Shown: positions 9,601 to 19,310 of the stretch, one piece after another
How positions within the stretch are numbered: the first letter of the stretch is position 1
How the letters are laid out: the number at the start of each line of letters is the position of its first letter
Assembly (NCBI GenBank): GCA_948146395.1
Contig: OX411547.1
Location: 32,654,614-32,718,613, forward strand
DNA from: Fragum whitleyi
Taxonomy: Eukaryota > Mollusca > Bivalvia > Cardiida > Cardiidae
DNA length: 64,000 nt
Reading direction: 5' to 3'
The notes under the pieces: generated by a model
Seen by the model: the letters and a program-made list of their open reading frames with translations, nothing else
Told to the model about the DNA's origin: nothing
The model's database searches: none
Program-made: the position numbers and the translations under genes

Positions 9601-11943
9601 CGGCGACGCCGCGAGTCCGAAAGTACACATAGATGCGTCAACATGTCAAGTTGTTGATCGCACCTTTACCCGATTCGTAATTGTTATTTGATTGTGTTGA
9701 TTAAGTGTTTGAACTAATTCTCTGCTTTGCATTTTCTTTAATTTTTCGAGTGTTGCCGACAGTATTCAGACGACCGATTTCATCACGCCTGTCTATTTAT
9801 TCCATTTTTTCTATTGGGATCGTAGAATGTCCGTCGTCAGTCATGCGTCGTGCGTTGTCCACAATTTCTTTTAAACATCTTCTCCTCCTAAACCAGTGGG
9901 TCAATCTTGATGAAACTTGGCAGGGATGTTCCTTGGGTCAAGCTCTACCAAAGTTGTTCAAATAAATGAAATCCACCCTTAACTTTCCCTTTATCCTTAA
10001 CAAAAAGGGTGAAAATATGAAAATCTTTGAAAATCTTCTTCTCTGAAACCAGAAGGCAGACAACTTTCATATTTCCTATGTAGCATCATCTAGTGGCCCT
10101 CTACCAAGTTTGTTCATATCAAGACCCTGGGGTCATATTTGGGCTTTGCCCGGGCCCAACCCTTTTTACACAGAATCAAAGAGCGAAAATCTTTAAAAAT
10201 CTTCTTCTCTGAAACAAGATGGCAGACAGCTTTCATATTTTGTATATAGCATCACCTAGTGGGCCTCTACCAAGTTTGTTCATATCAAGACCCTTGGGTC
10301 ATATTTAGGCTTTGCACGGGTGCATCCCTTTATCTCTTATGAGCATGAAGGGTAAAAAAACGAAAATCTTCAAAAATCTTCTTCTATGAAACCAGAAGGC
10401 AGACAGCTTTCATATTTGGTATGTAGCATCATCTAGTGGACCTCTACCAAGTTTGTTCATATCAAGACCCTAGGATCATATTTTGGGCTCAACCTGGGCG
10501 CAACCCTTTTTACATAAAATCAAAGAGCGAAAATCTTTTAAAATCTTCTTTAATCCAAACCAGAGGACACACTGCCTTCATCTTTGGTATGTAGCATCAT
10601 CTAGTTGGCCCCTACCAAGTTTGTTCATATCAAGACCCTTGGGTCATATTTGGGCTCCACCCTGGCGCATCCCTTTCAGCTCATCTGAGCATGATGGGTG
10701 AAAATAGGAAAACCTTCAAAAATCTTCTTCTCTGAAACCAGAAGGCGGACAGCTTTCAAATTTAGTATGTAGCATCATCTTATGGACCTCTTTCAAGTTT
10801 GTACATATCAAGACCCTGGGGTCACATTTGGGGTCCACCCGGGTGCATCCCTTTTTACATAGAATCAATGAGCAAAAAGGCATATCTGTCATGCTCTTCG
10901 CTGAAAACGTTCCATGGTATTGATCTTAGGCAATTATCTTCTTTTTGACATCTGCCTATCTAATTAATGTGATATCCCAGGGGTCAAAAAGACTCAGGTG
11001 AGCGATCTAGGACCATCTTGGTCCTCTTGTTTTTTCAATCTTTTGGATAAAAGCAAATAGCGCCTGCAAATATGGCCGCGGTTAGATTTCATAGCGCCGA
11101 AATATTACTTACTTCAAATTTAAAATTATAATCCTTATCAAAATATCCGAGTGATAAAGACGCGAGAAAATCATTAACTTTCTTGTCTGATCCATTTTCA
11201 ATGTGACGTCACGTCTATAAATTTCTTGGGGAATTACCCGACTTCAAACGCGCCGCCAAATTCCTGACCCAGTCGAGGGCGTCTGTGTTTTCACAACGAC
11301 ACGCTTTTCTCTCGTGTGTATTCGACAGCCTCGTTAAATTGCATAAATAGTGGAATTTTACAAATAGCTGGCCTTCTTTAAAAAGGTAATTAGTTTTTCA
11401 AAACATATTCAGTTATTCACGTCGGAACCTACCGATCTTACCGATCCGGCATCCTTGAGATTTGAAAGCCGTTGGTTGATTGTAGAGACGGAAATAAATA
11501 TCAAAACTACTTTTTTCAATGTTCATACAATTAAAATGGGACACAAAAATAAGCAATCGATCTGAACTGGCAAAATGTAGACGTATTTTATACATGTATG
11601 CGTTGATTCTAATGCAGACGATGTAGCCTACTCGTACACTTCTGAGATAGGGATACTGACTGAAACGCGATTATCGGATAATAGAAACATCCGCTTAATA
11701 GCAACTTTTCTTCTGACAAATAGGTGTTGCTATTAAGCGGATTCCTCTGTATTTCAAATTGTTGGAAATGTCACACACAAGTTCATTTAAGGTTTAACTT
11801 TTCAAAACCCGAAGCTTTTGTGATTTATGATGAAATAAAAAAATATCAAATGAATTTATTTCCAGGATTTCAGTGATGGTAACAAGTTTGCGGGTTTGTT
11901 GGCTGATGACGACAATGATGTTGACTCGGGAAATGAATCATAG
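559..11943 (+). CDS. EIF4B: eIF4B (translation initiation factor 4B), C-terminal 9 exons, partial at 5'
   Basis: Joined exons: 559-682, 986-1014, 2096-2378, 3466-3566, 5718-5902, 7009-7297, 8133-8268, 8605-8674, 11866-11943. Every intron is GT..AG and all phases join, giving 430 residues and a TAG stop. In order the protein shows a DRG/Arg-Gly-rich region, the eIF4B signature SSSIFGGAKPIDTAKREREI followed by EERLQKE, a charged KR/Ser segment, two PPK(Q/E)NxW motifs (PAPPPKQNIW and PAEPPKENPW), an RGG stretch and the acidic C-terminal block KFAGLLADDDND. In known eIF4B proteins these regions bind RNA and self-associate, and the factor stimulates the eIF4A helicase during cytoplasmic ribosome recruitment to mRNA. 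The RRM and N-terminus are outside the window. The signature motif makes the family call very safe; the exact splice form is inferred. Confidence 0.93.
986..1014 (+). CDS. EIF4B: eIF4B micro-exon (29 nt)
   Basis: A 29-nt exon bounded by TTTTTTTCAG and GTAAAT. It joins in phase to the preceding partial codon AG and encodes R-SDRQDSREP, continuing the Arg/Asp-rich region. It is short, but phase and splice sites fit on both sides; skipping it would shift the frame of the next exon. Confidence 0.75.
1150..1316 (+). repeat. SINE copy, 5'-truncated
   Basis: This matches the body and tail of the 4.6-kb SINE: 'gagatagcag..ggaggctaggaaagggtgtaatgg', 'aatccattgttaggtgctccggcc' in diverged form, and the tail ending attcaaacaaacaaa. 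The tRNA-like head is missing. A tail-only scrap also ends near 885. Confidence 0.75.
1514..1655. repeat. Hairpin MITE-like repeat, family P2
   Basis: The centre is a near-perfect hairpin around 1561-1604 (aaccaaggtttcctaatga / tcattaggaacccttggt). The outer arms resemble taatagttc.gcaac and its complement. Other copies lie at 5505-5640, 49320-49445 and 62728-62830. Confidence 0.65.
2096..2378 (+). CDS. EIF4B: eIF4B exon with the SIFGGAKP signature
   Basis: This is the largest internal eIF4B exon but one. It starts EPPKERPRLQLQPRTKP, matching the RP(K/R)L.L.PR block of eIF4B, then carries SSSIFGGAKPIDTAKRERE and EERLQKERE. It closes with an Arg/Tyr/Glu-rich stretch ending DNKENKE. The donor is TA|GTAAGT, so the final codon is split; a TAG read straight through the donor is not a real stop. 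Confidence 0.95.
2425..3218. mobile_element. Large foldback element: two ~320-bp arms in inverted orientation
   Basis: The left arm (about 2425-2747) and right arm (about 2898-3218) are inverted copies separated by ~150 bp. Each arm runs from a TA-rich end (ataatacgtacttagtg-like) through an internal hairpin (atctaacgaggttggg / caaccgagttagat) to tagttataagataa. A single copy of one arm lies at 7384-7702, so this may be two MITE insertions in opposite orientation or one composite. No transposase is visible. It lies in the eIF4B intron 2379-3465. Confidence 0.7.
3466..3566 (+). CDS. EIF4B: eIF4B exon, Lys/Ser-rich
   Basis: The acceptor is TGTTACAG and the donor AG|GTCAGT. It completes a Tyr codon and reads HKPERGPRKKSESSDHEGER followed by KRHSSSSSNKSKK. 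This is a low-complexity basic and serine-rich stretch in the position where vertebrate eIF4B has its phosphorylated basic region. Phase is consistent with the exon at 5718. Confidence 0.85.
3850..3912. repeat. Short hairpin repeat, family P5
   Basis: Inverted pair around cattgtggaaaagcagaatttgc / gcaatttcttctattccacaat. Similar hairpins with the same arm sequence occur near 22220-22290 and 22812-22880. Confidence 0.55.
3955..4935 (-). mobile_element. HINE/pearl-like tandem-array element, 'ATACCCCCC' subfamily, interrupted by a SINE
   Basis: Three or more ~130-bp units (each with 'ccaaggaagtgccctattgtttt' in two separated parts, 'gtcaaaggtcaaggtcacagtcaattt'-type text and 'ctctaactcaagaacc') lie between the inverted ends ataccccccac and gtggggggtat. 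A simple-sequence tract (ctgtctgtccgtccatccgtccg) sits next to one end. The same element in the opposite orientation is at 57274-57998. A SINE interrupts its outer end at 4639-4913. Confidence 0.75.
4639..4913 (+). repeat. tRNA-derived SINE, full length, with target-site duplication
   Basis: The head at about 4638-4712 folds as a tRNA-like cloverleaf: 7-bp acceptor GCCGCCA/TGGCGGC, A box TAGCGCAGTTGG, B box GGTTCGATCC. The body and the tail aacccattcaaacaaacaaa follow. It is flanked by TCGCTCTG(T/C)GACAG at 4625-4638 and 4914-4927, a 14-bp duplication with one mismatch, which marks retroposition. The same SINE recurs about ten times in the window. Confidence 0.88.
5287..5390 (+). pseudogene. 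Decayed tandem copy of the eIF4B exon at 5718
   Basis: After a plausible acceptor (TTTGCCAG) the sequence matches the first ~100 bp of the 5718 exon but reads GSRSKHVSEESGGLPEVL and then an in-frame TAA at 5340-5342. Flanking intron sequence before the acceptor is also similar, so this is a local tandem duplication. The similarity stops near 5388 and no matching donor remains. It is either a dead exon or, if still spliced, a poison exon. Confidence 0.8.
5505..5640. repeat. Hairpin MITE-like repeat, family P2
   Basis: Ends taatagttccacaac and gtagaactatta are inverted. The central hairpin is agaggtttcctaatga / tcattaggaaacctct. It lies between the decayed and functional copies of the eIF4B exon. 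Confidence 0.7.
5718..5902 (+). CDS. EIF4B: eIF4B exon with first PPKxNxW motif
   Basis: The acceptor is TTTCATCAG and the donor CAG|GTATAT. It encodes GSRSKRDSEESGGHPEVLSG, then an acidic/serine stretch and VPAPPPKQNIWEMRRSNQ. The last part corresponds to the PAPPPKENAW motif of vertebrate eIF4B. A decayed tandem copy of this exon lies about 430 bp upstream. Confidence 0.93.
5985..6062. repeat. Hairpin repeat, family P3
   Basis: Inverted arms around cctatgttgtgggtactcat / atgagtaccaacaacagg. Related hairpins occur near 40843-40912 and 55737-55808, with degenerate halves near 43850 and 44010. Confidence 0.6.
6590..6925. repeat. Dispersed repeat, intact copy of the sequence hit by the 33.6-kb Tc1 relic
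   Basis: It carries 'cacttgt..ctggacaagt' and 'aaaatgctgg..ctagcattttc' hairpins. The same order occurs inverted at about 33425-33643 and 34494-34612, split there by a transposon. The rest of intron 5903-7008 shows only the P3 hairpin. Confidence 0.6.
7009..7297 (+). CDS. EIF4B: eIF4B exon with second PPKENPW motif
   Basis: The acceptor lies at the end of a T-rich tract (TTTTTCCAG) and the donor is CCTA|GTAAGG. It encodes a Gln/Ser/Thr/Asp-rich disordered segment with several SDNQ-type repeats and ends in FVPAEPPKENPWMKRKQERE and QQGSNKP. The second PPKENxW motif repeats the one in the preceding exon. Confidence 0.92.
7384..7702. mobile_element. MITE-like element, single-arm copy
   Basis: Same sequence as one arm of the 2.4-3.2 kb foldback, including the TA-rich start, the internal ~75-bp hairpin and the tagttataagataa end. 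It lies in the eIF4B intron 7298-8132; the remainder of that intron shows nothing recognisable. Confidence 0.7.
8133..8268 (+). CDS. EIF4B: eIF4B exon, RGG-rich
   Basis: The acceptor is TTTCTGACAG and the donor AAA|GTAAGT. It encodes SHPPSEPSNVRSGAPNAW, then an Arg-Gly repeat (SGRGRGGDRGRGRGGFGRGRG) and SEPPKPK. The RGG box suggests RNA binding, as known for this protein family. Confidence 0.92.
8605..8674 (+). CDS. EIF4B: eIF4B exon, Lys/Pro-rich linker
   Basis: A 70-nt exon bounded by GTTTACAG and GTAAGA. It reads K-ERKEKPLPSSIEDMPKLETN followed by APV and leaves phase 0 for the last exon. The intron after it (3.2 kb) holds a pogo-like transposon. Confidence 0.88.
9340..11749. mobile_element. 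pogo/Tigger-like DNA transposon remnant, non-autonomous, with nested element
   Basis: The left end CAGTAGAATCCTTTTATTAG and the inverted right end CAGAGGAATCCGCTTAATAG match at 19 of 24 positions and abut TA on both sides (9338-9339 and 11750-11751), as in the IS630-Tc1-mariner superfamily. The 'agataatagaaac' subterminal motifs recur at both ends. Internal ORFs are short and carry no transposase motif. A tandem-array element occupies about 9815-11031. It lies in the last eIF4B intron. Confidence 0.7.
9815..11031 (-). mobile_element. HINE/pearl-like element, 'GCTCACCTG' subfamily, one end truncated
   Basis: Tandem units of ~145-160 bp repeat 'cttcttctctgaaaccagaa', 'gtagcatcatctagtgg', 'ccaagtttgttcatatcaag' and 'ccctggggtcatatttgggc'. 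The right border has caggtgagc (10995-11003), the hairpin ggaccatcttggtcc and ctcttgtt. The other border lacks the gagctcacc motif seen in the 18-kb copy, so it is truncated. Confidence 0.7.
11866..11943 (+). CDS. EIF4B: eIF4B terminal exon with stop
   Basis: The acceptor is TTATTTCCAG. It reads DFSDGNKFAGLLADDDNDVD followed by SGNES and TAG at 11941-11943. The 'SKFAxLxxDDE'-type acidic tail is characteristic of the eIF4B C-terminus (vertebrate form KYAALSVDGEDE). Confidence 0.93.
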   Translation, partial: DFSDGNKFAGLLADDDNDVDSGNES

Positions 11944-13184
11944 ATATAGGAATAATCAAAGATATCTATTTATGGAAACCTAGATATCGGAATAATTGTC
12001 TATAATTATTTATGGCACATTAGGGCTCTACTATATTATAAAAGATGAATAGATTTCAAAACTTGGACAAGGCCAATCCAGAGGATAGGTGTGTTCTAAA
12101 ATTCTATGAATTTAATTGAGAAAATAATATGAATTTAAAGTACACAAAAGGGTAAAGAAGAAATTTTTGGCAGGGTTTTCCATGACCCCCTGTTTCTTTG
12201 AATTTGGACCCCCCCTTTTTTTTAAATGATCCCCCAAATCGCCAAACAAACATTCTTTATCTAGTTTAAAGGGGGTCATGATGTGGCAAATTGACCCCCA
12301 GTTTTGAACATAGAGGGAATCCTGTTCTGATACCTTGTTTACGACCTTATCAAATATGAAGGGATATTTTTACACTGAACAAAATCTTAATTCCTCATGG
12401 CTCTTAAGTGATTGTGAAATTTCAGGTTAACGGTATTTTCACCATCATTCTTTTTAACCTTTATCATGCTGAAGCTGTAATATTCAAGCTTTGACAGGAG
12501 GTATAGACAAAGATCAGCCAGAGGTATAGACAAAGATTGGCACAAAACGTGCAGGCTGACCTTAGTTTATACCACCTGATATTTCTTGTTAAAAAAGATG
12601 TTTAAAAATTATATTTACAAAATATATACCGACAAAAACCATGGCAATTTTACCTTTAAATCAAAGTGCTGAAGACAATGGATGCACTAATTATGATTCA
12701 GTATTTATTTTGAAAATCTTTGTCTACACCACCGGACAAAACTGGAATATTCTGGGTTTTGCATGACAAAACAGTAATGTGGTAATTTGATTTTTGACTT
12801 GTCAGTGTAAATGAAATAACTTAATATTTTGATTTGCATTTGCTCATTGGCTAAAGCATTAATACCATTGTATATATTCCATTTCATGTCAAAATCACAT
12901 CAGTGCTATTGCAAGGACTGTTCAAATTGTTTTAAATGTTCAATTAAGGATTGTGTAATACTGATAAAATGTTTATTCAGAATATTTTTAATGATTCTTC
13001 GTGAATGTGGTTTGTGTTTGGGCATAATGTGTTGGTCTGCAAGCATTTGTGTGTGAAAAACTGGTAATTTTTTTTTTTTCGAATGAAATGAGTATAGCAT
13101 TTGTGACTTTGTGTAAAAACTCATAACATTTTGTGATATTTCTGATATTATCAAAGGCGTTCACTGTTGTGGGTTTTCATTAAA

Positions 13185-13349
13185 ACTTCCGCTGTAGACC
13201 TATGTTGGATAGCAGCTGGAGTCTAGGGAAGGATGTAATGGTAAAACAGTTGTCAGAAGTGCCAATAATCCATTGTTAGGTTATCCAGCGCTTACAATAT
13301 GACTGAAAGATTATTAGAAGCAGCATAGAACCCCATTTAAACAAACAAG
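13185..13349 (+). repeat. SINE copy, 5'-truncated and diverged
   Basis: Body motifs tagacctatgttggatagca, aatccattgttagg and the tail ccccatttaaacaaacaa match the SINE at 4639-4913. The tRNA-like head is absent. Confidence 0.65.
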
Positions 13350-13734
13350 TTCTCTGATATTTTCTCATTGAGATGATTACAATGAGTACCCACAGCATAG
13401 AATTTCACAGTTAAATGAGTCTGAGTGTGACATTTTCAATAACTTCACATGTGCGTAAAGTGATGACTCCAATCAGACTGTGCAGTTGCACAGTCTGATC
13501 AGAGTCTTCACTACTCTCTGAATCTGCAGCTAGGGACCCATTCTCACTATTCACAATTGCAGAATATTTTCATTGCACTTTGTGCCTGTCCAGGATGCTC
13601 AATTCCTCCCCCATCTTGCACAAATGAAATTGTTGGAAATGACTCACACAGGCTCAAATATTAATTTTAGAACAGCATTATTCCCTCTTGTCTACACCTG
13701 TAAATTTTGTCCTCTTGCATGATAGTGAAATCGG

Positions 13735-13905
13735 TTCGATGGGTAATGTAGACCTATGTGGGATAGTAGCTCGAGGCTGAAAAAGGATGTAATTGAAGTA
13801 CTGGTGCAAGAAAATAATAGGAATCCATTGTAAGTTGCTACATCCACTGCCATATAACTGAAAGATTGCTAAAAGTTGTAAAACAACCATTCGATCAACC
13901 AATTC
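13735..13905 (+). repeat. SINE copy, diverged
   Basis: Motifs gtagacctatgtgggatag, ggaatccattgtaag and catataactgaaagattg match the SINE body; the tail is mutated (accattcgatcaacc). Confidence 0.6.
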
Positions 13906-15573
13906 TATAAGTACCAACAAAACAGAATATAAACAACACATATGAAGTGTTTAGATTGAAAGCAAAATCTTTCCTTCTATTCAGAGTGTAATGATTTAGG
14001 TAAAAGAGGTGTTTTATTCCTGCCATACCTTCAGGATGACAAAATGGTGCAAACTTTTTGTCATTTTTACCCCCCTTTGCACACAAGTGCATGTGCAAAG
14101 TTGGGAATAATTGGAAAATTGTTTGCACTGTTTTGTGATCCTGAACACAAGGCTTGTGTTCCTGTTAACTTTGTGTGTTTGCGTGGTATATTTCAAGGGG
14201 TCAGTGCATAACTAGTGTAAGTGCCTATGAATTTACAAAAGTTAAGCACTGACACCTTGATTTGCATTGTATATATTGTAATGTGCCTTAATCTAGATTC
14301 TTCCTGTTAATATTTGTTGTATAAGGATAATTAGAATCTGCCTGTCTGTCTCCCTCTCTCTCTCTTGTGTGTTGGTTTGTGTACCATTTTATGTCCGACT
14401 AAAATATTGGCTTTGTATGGAACCTGAAATTTGTCATTTAAACTTTCCGCTATATGTATGTATAAATGGTACAAAGTAGAGATATAGAACCTTGGCTTCA
14501 TAAATTATTAGAATATACCTTTTACCTCCATTTTTTTCCTGCTATTTATTTGAAATTCTGACTGTTTAATGAAGATCTAATTATCCGGAGGGATCCCCAC
14601 CATTAGAATGGCGGTTCAGAGATTGTGATTGACCCTTCAACCAGGGTTTTGACTCCCCAAAAATCCCATTTTGACCCCCCATTTGACCCGGAAAAATTTC
14701 CTACAGGGGATCATTTTGACCCACTGAATTTCCAGTGGTGCAACCTAAGTAATATAAAAGATTATATAGATCAATTGTCTTCTTCCAACTACATATTGCA
14801 AAACAAATATATAAATGATACAACATAAACAATAATGCGTGTCTTCAGTTATATAGATTATTTTAAAGACCAATAAGTTATCATGTTTTGCTCTAAAATT
14901 CATGTTTGCTCTTTTTAGACCCTTTCAAAACCAGTTTGACCCCAAGTACTTTATGGTCAAGGGCTCAATGACTCCCTAATTTAAAAAGCTAGCACAAGGC
15001 CTGGGGTTCCTGTAAAACTGTCTGGAAAAACAAAAGCGATAATTGGTTCTTATGGTTGAAATAGCCGTGAGCAAGTAATATTTGTAGCTACAGCTGTAGC
15101 AACATATCTGTGCCTGCCTACTGATTGTAAATTGTGAATAGGGCCAGATCTTGAAGAAATTTCATGCTCTACCGAGAAATGTTTCAAATTTAGAATGGAA
15201 ATAAATGTTTTAAAATAAAGAGATAATATTAATGAGTTGTTATATATAACAACTTATTGATATTATCTTTTTATGCTCTTACATTTATATAGTATTACAT
15301 CAGAATTGTGGCTTAAATCTCAAGTTAAGGTTTGAGAACATTTTGAGTTGAGAATGAGAAAAGTTTTGTAATCTCAGTCCCTGATATTTGTTACATCTTA
15401 ATGTCATAAAGGATAATGTAAGCTCTTTTCAAATCATGGTAAACCAGAACTGGGGTTGGATTGGATTGGATTGTGTCTTTGCTAGAATCATGGCAAATTA
15501 TGACACTACAATTTTGAAAATTGTCAATAATTCTGTTTTATAATCTCAGTCCCTGATATTTGTTACATCTTAA

Positions 15574-16340
15574 GGTGGCAATGGACAGAGGCCTCCCGAC
15601 CCTATAAACCGGAAGTGGGTTTTCGTTTATTTTACGGCTCTTTTTGCGCGTTGTTTAAAAAGACCGGTTTTCGTAAGATTCTACTTATGGAAATAACGTA
15701 GAATAATGATGGTAAAACTTAATGATTTAGCTTCTTTTCAATATTTGATATTAATTGAATGACTAGATCATTAAATTCAACAATAAAAATGCGTTAAACC
15801 CGTCATTCGATTATGGGGGAACACTGAAAAATAACGAAAAAGTTAGTTATTTGCATGGAAAGGTATGCTGAATTTTTTACCAAATACAGGAAAAATATGT
15901 ATTATAAACATATATGAAAATAAGAAAAATTCATTGGGTAATTTCTTCAAAAAAATAGGTATTTGTGGCATTTTTACCTAGTAAAATTACAAAAATTAGT
16001 GCATTTTTAACTTTTGAAAGCAAATTGTGCGAATGTAATTGACCAAAGAGAAATTTTCTTGTCAATAGCCATTGTGTACATGTATAAGGTCTATCAAAAT
16101 GTATTTGTTTTATAGCTATAACTTAGTACAGGGTTTATACTAGACCTAAAATGAATATAACTGTTTTACTGAAAAATGGCCCATACCACTCAAGGGCAGA
16201 TAACTCTAGCATGAAAACGAGCGTGAAAAGGTACCTTCAAATTTTGATATAATGACTACACAATGTTAATCTACAACATATGTGACCAAGAAAAAAATTC
16301 ATTGGGCGGAAAAAAATGACGCCATGTGTCCATTGCTACC
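15574..16340. mobile_element. TTAA-flanked DNA transposon, 767 bp, non-autonomous (piggyBac-like)
   Basis: The termini GGTGGCAATGGACA and TGTCCATTGCTACC are inverted with one mismatch in 14. They are flanked by TTAA at 15570-15573 and 16341-16344. The unoccupied sequence catcttaatgtcat is preserved at about 15395-15407 in a tandem copy of the flank, confirming both borders and the TTAA duplication. No ORF of transposase size lies inside. TTAA duplication is typical of piggyBac-type transposases; the terminal bases are not a standard match, so the superfamily call is tentative. Confidence 0.85.
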
Positions 16341-17199
16341 TTAATGTCATGAAAGGATAATGTAAGCTCTTTTCAAATCATGGTAAACCAGAACTGGGGT
16401 TTGACATGAAATTAAAAGATATGGGTTGTGTCCTTTGCTAGAATCATGGCGCTACAATTTTGGAAAATTGTCAATAATTCTGTCATTTTATGACCAATTT
16501 GAATTTGGTTTGAAACAGAGAAGGTCGAAAAATGTCAGGAATTGGCTGGAAATGGCAGATCTTCATATAATCTGCTGATTTAAAAGTTAATGATGACCAA
16601 GCAAAAATTTGCTTGGTCGTCAAAAACTTTTTTATCCGCTGATTTTTGGAAAATCTCCCACATCCATCTATTTCCTTGCATTTTTCCACTTTCTCTACTT
16701 AAAACCTTTTTCAAATTGGTTCAAGTATTTACAGAATTATTGACAAATATCAAAAAATTTGTGTCATATGATTCCCCACTGTGAGAATGTTCAATGAATG
16801 TTTATGTGGCATTAAATTTTAGAAATGGATGGCATTGAATTATTATTTTACTAAAACCATTAATTGTAATGAAAAAGATGCAATTGAAAAGCTAGGCATG
16901 TGTTTACCCCTTTGAGAATGAATTGTTTGAAATATTAAAGAGAAAAATTATGTAATCATTGAATGTGAAACTGAATTTTATCAATTTGTAAATTGTTACT
17001 TTAATTGCTTCAATAAATTGTAAATTATTAATAAATTGTAAATTATGATAAACAAAGAGTTTGTAGTAATTCAAATCCCTTTGCCTTTAGACTGGCATAA
17101 TGGGTGATCAGTAAGGTTTGGATTTCCTATATGGCTGATGTATTACCGGTTGTCAGCTTCTAATTGAATTTTCAACTAGCAACATTTTTGTGATGCTCC

Positions 17200-19310
17200 A
17201 CTAAAAAATTCGGGGAGCATATACTGGCTTGTGCCAGTGTCTGGCCATCTGTCCACCAGATCTCGTATCTCAACAAGAGTGCCATCGCCGCAATATACAC
17301 CGCCACTTTGCTGCTATTTCACGAAAATAATTGTAGACACTACTTACTTTTACAGAACCAAGTTCAAAACATTTGCAGATTACCTTTTAAATTGTCAAGT
17401 TCAAACTGTTTTTATAATTGATTGATTGAATGGGGTTTAACGCTTCTTTAAACTGCAACTAAATATAATAATAAAAAGAACTTGACATGAAGGTCCCTCT
17501 TTCCATGACACAGCTGAAATTCACTTAACTGCAACAACATGCACAAATTCAGGTAACAATGAACATTTCGTAAAAAAAATTCTTAAAAATAAGCCTATAA
17601 TTGAATGAGGAGTTTCATTCGCAAGAATTTTACACAAATGCCCCTTTTTCCATGACACAGCTGTAATTCACCTACCCACAACTATATAAGCAAGGTCAGG
17701 TGACTAGGAACATTTTGTGAATGTTGCATCCAAATCATTCCATATATAGAGGGAAGTTGCGTTCAAAAGAAATTAACAAAAAGGCCCCCTTTTCCATGAC
17801 ACTGCTAAAATTACCAAACTTTGACTTCAGGCCCTAGGTCAGTGGACTAGGAACATTCTGTGAAAGTTTCATTGAAATCGGTCCATGAATTGGGGAGGAG
17901 TTGCATTCACAAGATTTTTTACATGACGGCCCCTTTAACTTTAGGTGCTAGGGCAGGTGACTAGGAACATTTTGTAAAGTTTCAATTTCGGTCCATAAAT
18001 AATGGAGGAGTCACGTTCTCAAGTTTTTTCTAGCTCACCTGAGCACAAAGAGCTCAAGGTGAGCTATTGTGGTCGTACATAATATGAAATTTCATACAAA
18101 TTGGTCAAGGGGCTGAGGAGAAATAAGTTTGGACAGACTGCCAGAAAGATGGCGTGTGTAGTGTGTTGTCAACAATTTCTTTAAACATATTCTCCTTAAC
18201 AGGTGGGCCAATCTTGATGAAACTTGGCAGGGATGTTCCTTGGGTCAAGCTCTACCAAAGTTGTTCAAATAAATGAAAACAGCCCTTACATTTCCCTTTA
18301 CCCTTAACAAAAATGGTGAAAATAGGAAAATCATCAAAAATCTTCTTCTCTGACATCAGAAGGCAGACAGCTTTCATATTTGGTATGTAGCATCCTATAG
18401 TGGACCTCTAACAAGTTTGTTTATATCAAGACCCTGGGGTCATATTTGGGCCCCACCCGGGCAAATCCCTTTTACCTCTTCTGAGCACGAAGGGTAAAAA
18501 AAGGAAAATCTTCAAAATCTTCTCTGAAACCAGAAGGCAGACAGCTTTAATAGTATGTAGTATCATCTAGTGGAACTCTACCAAGTTTGTTCATATCAAG
18601 ACCCTGGGGTTACATTTGGGCTCCACTCAGGTGCATCCCTTTTTACATAGAATCAGAGAGTGAAAAGGCATATCCTTCTTGCTCTTGGCTGATCTTATGT
18701 AGAAATTACATGTATCTCTTTGTTGGCATTTGCTTATTTAATTTACGTGATGTCCAAGAGATCCTAGAGACGCAGGTGAGCCATCTTGGACCATCATGGT
18801 CCTCTTGTTTTACATGAAGGCCCCTTTTCCCATGACATGGCTGAATTTCACCAAACCCTAACTTCATGCACTAGGTCAGATGACTAGGAACATTCTGTGA
18901 GAGTTTCATTGAAATCGGTCCATAAATGAGGGAGGAGTTGTGTTCAAAAGTTTTATTAACATGAAAGCCCTTTTTTCCATGACACGGCTGAAATTCACCA
19001 AACCATGACTTTTCACACACAGTCAGGTGACTAGGAACATTCTCTGAGTTTCATCAAAATCTGATAAATGAGGGAGGAGTGTGTTCACAAGATTTTTTAC
19101 ATGAAGGCCCTTTTTCCAATGACGCAGCTGCAATTCACCAAACGGTGACTTTACCCAAATGGTCAGGTGACTAGGAACATTCTTTGAAAGTGTCATCAAA
19201 ATCGGTCCATAAATGAGGGATGAGTTGCGTTCACAAGAAAAGTGGACGTACAGATTGACAGACTGATGGAGAAGATGATGCCAATATACGACCACCTCAG
19301 GCGTATAAAA
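17200..19310. repeat. Tandem-array element split by a nested insertion
   Basis: Units of roughly 130-150 bp repeat 'catgaaggccc.tttttccatgacac.gctg', 'ggtgactaggaacattctgtg', 'aatcggtccataaatgaggg' and 'gttcacaagatttttta'. They lie at about 17470-18030 and resume at 18812-19270. The right border ends tcaggcgtataaaaaa. Positions 18031-18811 are a different element. The left border is uncertain. Confidence 0.55.
18031..18811 (-). mobile_element. HINE/pearl-like element, 'GCTCACCTG' subfamily, complete, nested
   Basis: Read on the - strand it begins aacaagaggaccatgatgg (hairpin ggaccat/atggtcc), then gctcacctg (complement of 18773-18781). It ends with caggtgagc (complement of 18033-18041) followed by tagaaaaaa. 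The 9-bp inverted ends are perfect. Inside are units like those at 9.8-11 kb. It interrupts the array at 17.2-19.3 kb. Confidence 0.75.

Larger units (their letters stand above)
11944..17050 (+). other. Probable eIF4B 3' UTR and downstream flank
   Basis: No coding exon was found after the eIF4B stop. Candidate AATAAA signals on the + strand sit at 15200, 15214, 17012 and 17030. The real cleavage site cannot be decided from sequence. The stretch includes two degenerate SINE copies, small hairpins and a TTAA transposon. Two C-rich patches (12180-12310 and 14590-14990, 'gacccccc' strings) resemble each other and may be copies of one old repeat. Confidence 0.4.

Noticed and set aside
9441..9632. 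63-codon ORF inside the pogo-like element
   Set aside because: It is built from the repeated 'cggataatcgga' subterminal motif (SDNRNSDNRNS) and shows no transposase motif.
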